In this document: in pieces, positions 23,518 to 34,786 of the stretch | How the letters are laid out: each line of letters starts with the position of its first letter | How positions within the stretch are numbered: position 1 is the first letter of the stretch | From: Rhynchosporium graminicola | Taxonomy: Eukaryota > Ascomycota > Leotiomycetes > Helotiales > Ploettnerulaceae | NCBI GenBank assembly: GCA_900074885.1 | Contig: FJUW01000017.1 | Location: 193,933 to 257,932 of the forward strand | Direction of reading: 5' to 3' | DNA: 64,000 nucleotides | The notes under the pieces: generated by a model | Databases searched by the model: none | The model's input: only the letters and a program-made list of their open reading frames with translations | What the model was told of the DNA's origin: nothing | Program-made: the position numbers and the translations under genes

Positions 23518-25993
23518 CTAATGCGAAAATCTGAAATCCAACCTCTTAGCACCCTCATCCTTAGTGCTCGCTATATAATCCTCCTGCTCATCCACAGTCA
23601 TAGCATTCCAAATGGCATCGCGCTTGTTATTGCGGCGAATATAGTAATACTTGACGAGATAAAACAGGACGATGTTGAACGAGCAAATTCCTAGCAGAAT
23701 TTTGTTGCCTCTGATATCTATTACCCGAGGAAAGCAATGTCAGCAAACCACAACAGCCAGATCATGAAGACGAGATCCAATAGCAAAAAGTCGAGGGGGA
23801 GGCGGGGGGGGGCAAATGAAAGCAAACTCACATAATGGCTTATCATCGTCACGATAAATATTCACCGCCACAATATTCCCACTCTGCACAAACATGTTAT
23901 ATAGCGCCGCGCTCACCGCTCTCGTGCGTACCGCGTTCGAGTTCTTTGCGTTCCAGCCTACGAGGATAGCATGGCAATATGGGTATGAGACGAGACCGGA
24001 GAGAAGACCGTAGCGAACCCATAGATTGGCGTCTTTCTTGAGAGTAACCAGCCCGATGAGAAAAGGCAAGATCCAGATGTTGGATGTGGAGGAGATAATT
24101 GCGCGTTCTTTGAAGTAGGAGGATAGTTTTGTGATGATGAGGAGCTGGTAGCTTATTAATGATTATGACGAGAGAGGAAGGGGAAGGGAGATGAGTGCCG
24201 GAGGAGAGACTTACATTGATTAGGAAGAGGAATTGTCCAGGGATGGTAAGGAGATTGGCTTGGAAAGAATTGAAGCCCAGTTCGCGCAAAATAAGACCGA
24301 GATATGTATTTGGAGGATTCGGTGGGATATAAGCACAGAAACCAATCTATACCATCAACAATCAGCATGTTTCCTCACACGAAATCACACCTTGACAGCT
24401 ATTTCTCAGCCGCGAGTTAACTCACCAAATAAGTAGGCCACAAATCAAAGTCCCAAACCGACGCAAGAAGTCCCTTCAATCCCACAGCTTGGCGATTATT
24501 CATATCACCCTTCGAGGGATCATCTCTCAGCAGTCGATTAACCATGATTTTCTCTTCATGTTCCGAGAACCACCCTTTTCCTCTTCCGCGACCGGCCGTT
24601 TGACAAGGACTGGCAGGCATGGCGACCCATGAGGCGACACCGATGGAGCCGGTGATTATGCCTTCGATGAGGAATCTGGGGGCAGATATTAGTGGGACAT
24701 CACCGGATCTTTCTGAGACGAGGTCGAGAAAAGGGAATAGAGATTTGATGAGAGAGATGATAACGGAAGAAAGCTCTTACAGCCATCTCCAACCACTCTT
24801 GGCATGAATGCCTCTCATTTGGAGTATACCAGCCGCAATAAGTGATCCGAGACTTTTGTGTTTATTGTCAGTAAACAAATTCGCTTAGGTTGGTATGGGG
24901 CTCGGCTAACATATTACACGAACTCAACACTGTCCAGAACCAAGCGAGACGAGTTGGCAGCTCATTGCTTCTATACCAGTAAGTGAGGTATAAAACGACA
25001 TCGGGCTATGATGTGTCAGCAGGAATTCTGTAATTGTTGGAGTTTAGATTGAATTGTGTCAGCGGAAGACGTACGATGAACCCCCCCATCAAAAGTCCTA
25101 AGATACAGCGAACAGCGTAAAATCCAGCCTTGCTACTTAGGGCAAATTGTGAAGCTGAGGTGATAGACCATGATACTATCAAGAATGGGATCCACCTAAA
25201 TACAAGTATAGGTTAGTATTTGTTCTCTATCTAAATTTTGGAAAGCAGCCTTGATTTTCGTCTGGTTTTATTCGGCTTCGTTCTGACGAGGACTAGAGGA
25301 AGGGACATACCGATCTGGTCCGACCTTCTTCGAAATCAACCCGGATGGAAGTTCAGCTGACAAGAACGAGACTAGGAAGATCGTTTGCCCGTAGTTGAAA
25401 TGATTAGTATTCATGCCTAGTTCAGGGAGCATTTTATCCGTAATAGCTGTGCCAGATGCGTCAGTAAGCGGGTCTACGAGCAAGCCTAAATATACCCGAG
25501 GAAGAGGAGACCCTTGAGGTAGTTGGTTGAGTGATTGAAAACAGACAAACCTCGATTTATGTTTCTCCGATTAAGATCAAGAGCCATGAACATCATCCAT
25601 GCCCAAGTGATGATCCTGAGGTCAATCTACAAATTTCGCAAAAACCAGTCAACTCCTCTTTGCTCTTCCACAGTTTGTCTTTTCGGGATTCTGATCACTC
25701 ACCTTCCTTCTAACCCTCTTCTCTTCCGCTGCCGTCCACGTAAACAGCGGATCATATCTATGCCGTCCCTCATACTCCGCCTTCTCATAAACTTCCCTCC
25801 AATACTCTGCTACCGATGGTCTGGAAAACACATGGTTATGAGAACTCCCATACTCGGGTGTCACATCCTGAAGTTCGGAATCTGAGTCAGAGTTAGGCGG
25901 GTTGGAAGCACCAGTTTCTTTCAAGACATTCTTCTCGTCGGAGGGTGGTGATAGGATGGGTGTTGACATTTCGTCTTCGCTGTAACGATGCAC
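23518..25993 (-). CDS. MFS transporter of the Dal5/allantoate permease family
   Basis: Plasma membrane anion/vitamin:proton symporter of the family that includes yeast Dal5, Tna1 and Vht1. Ten exons: 25993-25703, 25626-25551, 25446-25311, 25195-25075, 25005-24920, 24852-24781, 24675-24426, 24346-24215, 24144-23832 and 23717-23518. They total 1677 bases and 558 residues with consistent phases. Family landmarks are NRRNINRAITDKML after helix 1, GQTIFLVSFLSAELPS in helix 2, SKKVGPDRWIP, GFYAVRCILGLLMGGFIPD, GWRWLFLIEGIITG, EEKIMVNRLLRDDPSKGDM and GWNAKNSNAVRTRAV. The second junction was chosen at the GGCACAG acceptor because it restores NRAITDKM. The cytosolic N-terminus is Ser/Pro- and acid-rich. 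An in-frame second Met at 25969 is an alternative start. The substrate is unknown. Confidence 0.9.
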
Positions 25994-27094
25994 GACAAGG
26001 GTAAAGTGCTAGATTCGCTGGAAACGGGAAATTGGTATTGCTTAGGGAGATATAGAGCTCCGCGAGCCTCGGAGATATATAAATGCGTATGGAAGTGTTG
26101 TTTGAGGATGAGCACGCTCTTATACCCGTAGCTCGCAACAATGCCAAGAATATCACCTTGCCAATACATCACATTTTCAAGCCGCCAACCCACCTATCGT
26201 CATTAACAAGGAGACTTTTCTTTGTCTCTAGACCCTCGCACCCACCACTTTTTGACTTTCCCGGATGGACTTGGTAACTTTAGTGCCGTCTGGTAGAAAA
26301 ACTCGCTAAGTGTGGTGTTTGCCAAGCAATCACATCATAGATGTACAGATGATGGCATATCCTATATCCCATCAACTGCCAGACTATCAAAATTAGCCGA
26401 GTCAGGGATTACAGCCAATCAGAGGCGTAAATCCCGGAAGTCGCTACTGCTTTAAGGAGTGCGAGTGCTTCGGGGCGTAGTGCGCTGAGGCTGCAGGCAG
26501 CCTGGACCCTTGGTTGTAGGGGCTACCTACAGGGCGTTCAGATTGCCCACAAGAAGTGTGAAAAGGTGTTTCTGGCACTGGGTCAATGATCAAGCCTACC
26601 ACGCCTTTTAATAGTCGAATGATAGCGAGGGACCTCACTTGAGAGGGATGATTGGAACGAGATAAGGCTTTGGAGGAAATTTGTTTTCTGGAATGGCGTG
26701 TAAGGTGGATGATTGAATTTGGCGTATAGATATTCTTTGGATATTTCGCGGCGGATCATGAAAAGCGAACGAGATAAGGCGTACATGGCGAAAGACGGGT
26801 GATAGTGGTACGTGAGAAAGCCTCGTGTGTCGACTTACATCCGCTACGCCTATGGAAGCAAGAGACACAATAGAGATATACTAATAGGTTGAGGGTGGAA
26901 CATCAGTCGATTATTGTTATAGATCTTGACTGACTTATCTGTCGACAATTTGATGGATGACGACTATCTCCAGGTTAGATGAGAGCTATCCTTAGTCTTA
27001 AAACCGAAGCTTTTTAAAAAACGGGAATTTCATTCCTGGCATCTCATATCGTAACACCTCTATCTTCCTCGGACCCAACTCTCTCGTCTATCAT
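25994..27094. other. intergenic, nothing recognised
   Basis: Promoter of the Dal5-like gene and 3' side of VPS54. A GC-richer patch at about 26450-26560 includes the small hairpin AGGCTGCAGGCAGCCT. It does not resemble a tRNA or a known element. Confidence 0.45.
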
Positions 27095-30000
27095 CTAGAC
27101 TGCACTAGTCTGCGCCTTTTCCAGCTCGGATACAGTTGCTTTATTGATCTCCTCATCCGTACCACTGTTTCCATTGCCGTTGCCGTTCGCTAAAGCCTGT
27201 TTCTTGTCTGCTATTGCATCTTTCTCATTATCCTCCTCATTCGATTCCTCTTTATCTGCAGCCTTCGCAGGAGTCGGTGGAGGTGAAGGCGTCGCCACCT
27301 TTGCTTTAGGAACGTTCTTCGCTTTGATAAGGTTCACGAGATATTCTCCCGTATCACCTGCACCATCCAGACCTCCGATCTTAGTCCCAAAGTGTTCTGC
27401 ATCACGAAGCATCCTGTAAGATGTTAGCTGAGTGTTTCAAGGCTTGCAGTGGTGAATTTGGTGTTTCGAGAGAAGCAGGCATACCTCGCTTGCGCCCCCT
27501 CACTCCCCAATACAACTCCTTCAAACGCTTTTCCCCACTGCTCCCTGTAACTCTTAAACACAGGCTCCATAATCATCATAACAGTCATCTCCGGGAGATG
27601 TTTACTCAGCACTCTATGCAGCGTACTCGTCTCCTTCGTCAGGGTCTCCATGTATTTGTTCACTTCCTCATTGTCTTTCAGTTCCCAATTGATCAGTTTC
27701 ATAGCTTTGATATGCGCAGTAGCGCGACCAGCCATTATGTCTACAAGTTTGTCGTAGATAGATTGCTGATGTTCTTGGTATGCACGACGTACTTTATCGA
27801 ATTCGCCCATGAGGGTTTGAGTCGAGGGGCCGGAAGTGGAATGGCGACGCACGAACTCGCGAATATGAGGGATGAGTGTGCTGATGAAGGATAGTGCTTG
27901 AGCAGCCAAAGCAAGATGTTTTGTAGTGATATTTTTGAGACCAGCGGAACGTGTCGCCCCAGCGCCGAGAATGAGCTGTGTACAGCGGGAGTTGAAGAGG
28001 GAGAGGTAAGATGTGATAGATGTAGCGATTTCGGAGGTCATGGATGGGATACCGGTTGTGAGGTGTAGGAAAGAGGAGAGACCATGGAGGCAGAGATGGG
28101 CGGAAGTGGGGAGGATGAATGATTCCGAGTCGATATGTGCAGAGCGGATTACTGCTTTAGTGGGTGCTGTTGAAGGGGTCGACGTGCCAGAGTTGCCATT
28201 GACTTGTGCAGCGAGAAGAGTTGCAGTGGTTTCTAATGGTGGAGGTGGCGAGTTGGGTTGCCATATCTTGTTTCCTGACGTCCATGCTTCTGCATCTTCA
28301 GTGCTGGCTGAAAGGATTCGCGTCAGCTCCTCGCTATCTGTATCAGTAAAGTCTTTTGCATTCCATGGATCTGCTTCCATTCCCGTTGCTAAAGCCTGAC
28401 GTTCAGATTCACTCATCTGTTGTACAAAGTCTTTGATATGGCCGTTCACGACATTTTTCAGTGCTGTACCACTCTTTCCAGAGACAGCTTCGCACTCGTT
28501 GGCGAAAAGTAGGTTCAAAGTGAAGTATCGAAGGAAGTTTGTGACTGAGAGGTGTGTGCTCTGCTCAGATCGTACCCTAAGGACTTTGACAATCTTGTCG
28601 TGCGCAATGTCGACTGCCTGTCCAAGAAGATTGGACATGTCAAGTGCTTGATGCATCTCTTCCTGAATTTCTCTTCCAGAATTCCCTCTACTTGACGGAG
28701 AACTTAATCGACCGTCGATCGCGGCCACATTTGGACTTCGTGGAGGGGATCTCAATCCAGAAGCAGGATCTCCAAGAGTACTCGTAACATCAAGTAGCAC
28801 CTTCACTTGCGTGCCGAGCCTTCTTAGAGTCTCACCAACTCCTATGTATGTTTTCCTTAAGAGGTCCTCGGCATCTTCTGGTTCCAGAGCCCGCAAATTC
28901 CTTGCTAGTATTGATGACTTTTCTTGCTGAGTTTTCTGCCTTCCTCCTCCCATGGTTGAAGCGGACATCATCGAATCTGCATCATCATCATTTGAGGCTG
29001 GTAATGGCCGCCGTATTATGTTCCTCAACTCTCGTAGTACGGCTTCTCGATAGGCTGTGGTGGCTGGAGAAGTATGTCGAGCACGATGTAAGCCACTAAG
29101 ATTTCCTGAAAGCTCTGTTCTGAACTGGTCATCAATGGTCAGATAGGCTGGTACAGATGATTCCCTAGTATGACCACCTCTCGATCGTTTCGATGAACTG
29201 CTCCAGCGTTGTAGAGTGTCGCAGGTAGAAACCGATTCCACGTGATGTCTCAGATCGCCTATCAGAGCATTCAGGAATTTAGTTTCGTAGAGCTTGCCAA
29301 TGCGCAGTCGTAATAAGTCCAAGTCATCATCCACACTATTCAAAGCGGCTGTTCTTCTGAGGTCCCTAAGCTGGATCTTGGTGTCTTTGCTGGCCACCCC
29401 AGAAATAAGCCTCTCTAAGCCGTCAATGGCATCTAAAGCTTTATCGACGTCGCCTTCATCAACAAGGGACTCGCAATTTGCAAGTCCTTCGACAATTTCT
29501 TTCAGCTGTTGGACAGCATCACTAAGTTGTTTGAGATTTTCTTTCCGCCTTTTCTTCTTGACAATGTTCAGTCCACCAACAGCCATTTCTTTGTCCAGAG
29601 TTGCCAGTTCTTTCCGCAAAGTTTTGATGCGATCCACAGATTCGGCGGCCTCGTGATGGAGCTCTCTGAGAGAGCCTAGGGCCTCGAAAAAAGAGGTCGA
29701 TGCAGTAGAAATTGATGAAATCAAGTGGACCTCAATGGTGTCCATGTACCATGAAAGTTTCTCCTGAAGGATCGCATTGGTCGCCAAAGCTTTCCTTTGG
29801 CCAACAGCCACTCCATTGGAAGCCCTACGTTCGTCCGGAGATCCAGGCACTGGTTTAACCACTTCCGACCTCTCACTGACCACATCAAACGTCCGCGGGT
29901 TCTCCAGATGGAAGTCTTCCTCAAAGTAAACATTTGGTATCGTTGATAGGGGTGTCGTAGCATGCGCCGCTCTCCTTCCTGGGCCTCCACTTGTCCTCCG

Positions 30001-30672
30001 TTTTATCCCTGGCGCTTCGATGGACGATGCTAACGAAGCCAGTGAGGCTTTCCGGGAGAGGTTGGGTCGACTTGCTGATTTGCGATCTGATTCGAGCAGG
30101 TCTGAGAAGTCGTCCGACTTGCCTTTCCTGAACAGCTGTGTACCCCCATCGTCTTCGTTTTCCTTGGCTCGTTGTAAGGCATCGTACAGACCTCCGACTT
30201 GCGTCAAATATGGTTTGAACTCGGATGGATCTACATGTGGGATGTTGGTGAGAGTGACAGGAGGAATGTCTCGAGCTGTTGGAGGTTTATGCGCGCTTGA
30301 AGCTGGCGCGGATGTATGTGGAAGAAGACCTGTGCGAACTATTGGAGGTTGTAGTAGTGTTGATATGGCTGGATTCGTTAGTAGCGTCCTTTCGCCACAT
30401 ATGAGTACCTACCGTTCTGACTGGACTCTTTCAGATCGTGCCAATGTGACGACGTATCTAGTACTCCCCCTATCGAATGTATCGAACTGGCTGTAGAGCC
30501 ACGACGAAGTTGAAACCTTCCATTCGAGCTCGGCCTTTCAGTCTGTCAGTACCCGTCCACTCGCATACCTTTCTAGCACTGACCTGGGGAAAGGGTATTC
30601 GCCTCGAGAATTACTAGGTGATGTGGGCGAAAGACTATCGATCGAGAATCGAGGCGCCGAAGAAGCCATCAT
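27095..30672 (-). CDS. VPS54: GARP/EARP tethering complex subunit VPS54
   Basis: Subunit of the GARP complex, which tethers endosome-derived vesicles at the trans-Golgi. Four exons, 30672-30584, 30534-30413, 30368-27485 and 27413-27095, total 3414 bases and 1137 residues. The N-terminal 130 residues are Ser/Pro-rich and disordered, followed by EFKPYLTQVGGLYDAL. The coiled-coil Vps54 N-terminal region includes QEKLSWYMDTIEVHLI and SLRELHHEAAESVDRI. The C-terminal domain carries LHLCLHGL-like segments, LINWELKDNEEVNKYM, LPEMTVMMIMEPVF and RMLRDAEHFGTKIGGL. The tail is acidic and Pro/Ala-rich with an Asn-Gly repeat. The acceptor of exon 2 was placed after CTGAAAG to keep phase with exon 1. It is divergent from MCM5, 847 bases between starts. 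Confidence 0.92.
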
Positions 30673-31519
30673 GAACGAGCGCTGGACTTCGTCTTAAGCC
30701 TGAATACCACCTTGAATGATTCTCACACCCTCCAACCGCCCCACAGCCAGCCAGTCTGGGGTATTGTATCCTCAGGTGCCGTCTATGTAGTGCAGGCGGT
30801 ATTCGTTGTACTGAGGTGGGATTGGGATGCGGATTCACTTCCAGGAGGGACAAAGGCCACGGGGCCGGCCTGCGAAATGTCAACCAAGACGCTGTTGACG
30901 AAACTATGGATCGCTATCTTGGTATCATTATCATTGCAAAGCAAGCTGTAGCACAATGAGATCAATATGCGATGAGTTTGGAGTCGTGGGTGTCATGAAC
31001 ATTTTATTATCGTCGAATATATGCGATTACTCATTTTTGTTATCAGATCGGACTTCAAGCCTCCACGCACGACTGCCCTGGCTTGAGCCTTAAGCCTCGA
31101 GCCTTCCATTGAGCCTTGACTCGGGATAGTCTGTCATTGGTCAGCCACTGGTGGATATGGGGGCCAGACAGGACAGGGGTCTGCGGCGTTACTGCAAGCA
31201 CTTTAGCTGTCGGAAATGCCAAGACATCCCACGCGACTTGACGCGTTCCTCCTTTTCTTTTCGCGTCGATGTAATCAGTCCCCTGCCCTCCCCTCCCCTC
31301 TCCTCTCCTCTACAATCACAACTACAACGCCGACTTTCAGATTTTCACGATTACCTTCATCCTCGACCTCGAATACATGCCTCTCGATATCTGCCGATCA
31401 TATCCAATTCTACACTGAATCTAGCTTCAATCAATCAATCAATCCAGCACCTCACGGACCTGGCTGTTCATTGTTGACTCTCGCCCCCCCCCCTATTCGG
31501 ACAGCGCCCCGACCTCAAT
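30673..31519. promoter_or_regulatory. divergent promoter region between VPS54 and MCM5
   Basis: Contains, on the MCM5 side, ACGCG-type cell-cycle boxes (31231-31246), a long CT tract of repeated CCCCT/CCTCT words at about 31280-31312, and a TCAA tetranucleotide run near 31430. CT tracts of this kind commonly lie near fungal transcription starts. Confidence 0.5.
31231..31266 (+). promoter_or_regulatory. candidate MluI cell-cycle box cluster upstream of MCM5
   Basis: ACGCG at 31231-31235, a perfect ACGCGT at 31241-31246 and TTTTCGCGTC at about 31257-31266 lie within 36 bases, some 255-290 bases before the MCM5 start. ACGCGT is the binding site of the MBF (Mbp1-Swi6) G1/S factor in yeasts, and TTTCGCG resembles the E2F/MBF core. 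MCM genes are known G1/S targets, so the placement makes sense. Binding here is inferred. Confidence 0.55.
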
Positions 31520-33824
31520 ATGGATTACCGATCAGTGTACAGCTTGTCTGTACTACCACCCGATAATGCGCCCGATGATAGTCGCCAACAGATACAAATA
31601 CAGTTGATGCAATTCATCCTACAGTTCAGACTTGACAGTGTGTTCATCTACCGGTGAGTCTCCTCCATGCTCCGCAAAACAACCTCTAAGATTCTATAGA
31701 GATCAGATTCGCGAGAATGTTCTTTCGAAGCAGTACTACTGCGATGTTGATCTCGAACACTTGATCGCTTTCAATGAAGATTTGGCACAGCGTTTAACAC
31801 GGGAGCCTGCTGAATATATCCCCCTTGTAAGCTCTACGCCCCTCCTCCAACGTTGCCTCGCTGAAATGAGCAGTTCGAAGCAGCCCTAAAAAAATGTACA
31901 CATCGAATCGTCTACCCATCAACCAAAGATATTGTGCTTCCTGAACATCAACTCCTTATTCATTCCTCCGGTGGGGACATCTCCATACGAGACCTCGACG
32001 CCCTCACAATCTCCAAACTCGTCTGCGTACCAGGAATAGTAATCGGTGCCTCGGTCTTGTCATCAAAAGCAACAGCCCTTCACATTCAGTGCCGGAATTG
32101 TCATCAGACCAAGATTCTTCCCGTATCAGGTGGATTTGCCGGGGTCTCTCTACCAAGATACTGCGATAGAGCGAAGGCCTCGGGAGAAGATGCTTGCCCT
32201 ATGGATCCATACATCGTTGTTCACGAGTCATCACAGTTTGTTGATCAACAGATTATCAAGCTTCAAGAAGCACCTGATCAAGTTCCAGTCGGGGAGCTTC
32301 CTAGACATGTTCTCATCGCCACCGACCGATACCTGACAAATCGGGTCGTTCCTGGATCAAGATGTTCAGTCACCGGCATCTTTTCTATTTACCAAAATAA
32401 GCAGTCCAAAGGATCGAGCACCACCTCTGCAGTCGCGATCCGAACTCCATATCTACGAGCGGTAGGTATCGAGAGCGACGTCGACCACACCGCCAAAGGA
32501 AACGCCATCTTCTCCGAAGAAGAAGAGCAAGAATTTTTAGAAATGAGCCGTCGACCAGATCTCTACACTGTCTTCGCAAACTGCATAGCCCCATCCATAT
32601 ACGGCAACGACGACATTAAAAAGGCAATCGCGTGTCTACTCCTCGGCGGCTCCAAAAAGATCCTCCCCGATGGCATGAAACTCCGAGGCGACATCAACGT
32701 CCTCCTCCTCGGTGACCCCGGAACAGCTAAATCCCAACTCCTGAAATTCGTGGAGAAAGCCGCTCCAATAGCCATCTACACATCCGGCAAAGGTTCCTCT
32801 GCAGCAGGTCTCACGGCCTCCGTACAACGCGATCACACCACTCGCGAATTCTACCTTGAAGGCGGAGCTATGGTTCTTGCGGATGGAGGTGTAGTTTGTA
32901 TCGACGAATTCGACAAGATGCGCGACGAAGACCGAGTAGCTATCCACGAAGCCATGGAACAGCAAACGATCTCCATCGCAAAAGCAGGCATCACGACAAT
33001 CCTCAATGCACGGACATCAGTATTGGCAGCTGCGAATCCGATTTTCGGTCGATACGACGATCTGAAAAGTCCCGGGGAGAACATCGATTTCCAGACTACG
33101 ATTTTGTCGAGATTTGATATGATTTTCATTGTTAAGGACGAGCATGATCGCTCGAGGGATATCAAGATCGCGAAGCATGTCATGGGTATTAATATGGGAG
33201 GAAGAGGTGTGGAGGAGCAGGCCGAGGCGGAGATTTCGGTGGACAAGATGAAGAGATATGTTAGCTACTGCAAGTCGTAAGTTCGAAACCAACCCATAAA
33301 GAGAGAATACATGAACTAATGTATATCCCAGACGCTGCGCACCCCGTCTATCCCCCGAAGCTGCCGAAAAGCTCTCTTCTCACTTCGTATCCATCCGCAA
33401 ACAAATCCACGCCTCGGAACTCGAAGCCAACGTCCGCTCCTCCATCCCCATTACCGTCCGCCAACTGGAGGCCATAATCCGCATTACAGAATCCCTCGCC
33501 AAACTCTCTCTTTCCGCAATAGCATCAGAAGCACACGTCGACGAAGCCATCCGCTTATTCCTAGCATCCACAATGGACGCTGTGAAAATGGGGAGCGGAC
33601 AGGGAACTAAAGAGTTGAACGAAGAGGTGCACAAGTTGGAGGAGGAACTCAAGAAGAGACTGCCAATTGGGTGGTCTACGAGTCTGAGTACGTTGAAAAG
33701 AGAACTGGTTGATGTCAAAGGGTATGGTGAAAATGCACTGCAGAGGGCGCTTTTGGTGTTGCAGAGACGGGATACGATTACGATTCGAGGGCAGGGGAGT
33801 CAGGTTTACAGGAGTGGTGCTTAA
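31520..33824 (+). CDS. MCM5: replication licensing helicase subunit MCM5
   Basis: Subunit of the MCM2-7 replicative helicase, loaded at origins in G1. Four exons, 31520-31653, 31700-31826, 31874-33276 and 33332-33824, total 2157 bases and 718 residues, the usual MCM5 length. The N-terminus [14 protein letters not shown] is typical of MCM5. A zinc-binding region carries CRNCHQTK and further Cys residues (YCDRA, DACP). The AAA+ core has Walker [10 protein letters not shown] (about 367-375), Walker [10 protein letters not shown] (about 428-436), sensor region [13 protein letters not shown] and the arginine finger motif LSRFDMIF (about 499). The C-terminal winged-helix portion ends VYRSGA. All introns are 46-55 bases. 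Confidence 0.97.
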
Positions 33825-34786
33825 TTGAGCTGGAATTCTGTTATATTCTGAGTTGTTCCTGGGGGCGGACGGTACAGTACTTTGGCTTTGGATCAGGACG
33901 GCATGCTTTTGTTACCAATTTCGCTTGCTCCGGGTCTTGTTCACTTGACCTAAGGGCGTCTGGAGTTAGGGCTCAAGTTTTGCCTGGGTTTTTTATGTTG
34001 TTCTAAGACATGCGATGTGATCACGAAGGCAGCGAAGACACGCAGATGAAAGCGTGTAGATAGTCATTCATGTATTTACCTACTATCGAATATGAAGAAG
34101 TACTCCTGGATAACATAATCACGAGCATCCAAATGGATGGAAGGATGCAAATAAGTGGTCGCTATATCTTATCCTCGACATTATCATCATCATCACAAGA
34201 ACAACACATACAGACACTATCGAGATCCTCACTTCCAATGTGTGGAGTAACATTAACCTTCGTTCAATATCTGAGTAAGAGGGAAAAAGTTTCACATCCC
34301 ATCCTTCCGTGCTTGAAGGGCCTTGAGCTCGACCAAAGATTGCTTAGATTGGGCTTGACTAAACTATTTGTTGTGTTTGGACTTCATCATTTCCCTTCGA
34401 TCTTTGCCCATTTATAATACACATGTACGCACTTCTCTTCTGCCTTCCAAGCTCTACTACCTCCCTTACCGAGATACATGAGTGGCGGAAAGAGGTAGCA
34501 CATGATAATATACAGCATGCAGCCCTTTCATTACATTTCTTCCGTTGAGGACGCTTCATTTTTAGACCCTTTTTGAAAGTTTCTTTCATCTGATCGTCTC
34601 CGTAGAGGAACCGATCATATCTCTCAAGATTTCAACCGAAGCGGCAGTGATTATGTTCGCTCTATGCGTCCCACCCTAGCCCTCAAAACAGGCAACCAGG
34701 CATCAAAAGGTTTCCTTCCTCTGACAAAATAATTCTACACAGCCAATTGATCACTCAAAATTCCCTGTTTATCTTCTTAACGACAC
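33825..34786. other. convergent intergenic region, 3' ends of MCM5 and the CTK1-like gene
   Basis: No coding signal. The region receives the 3' untranslated regions of two convergent genes. Confidence 0.5.

Noticed and set aside
26450..26560. Possible structured RNA in a GC-rich patch
   Set aside because: Only a 7-base stem hairpin is evident; there is no tRNA cloverleaf, intron or box motif.
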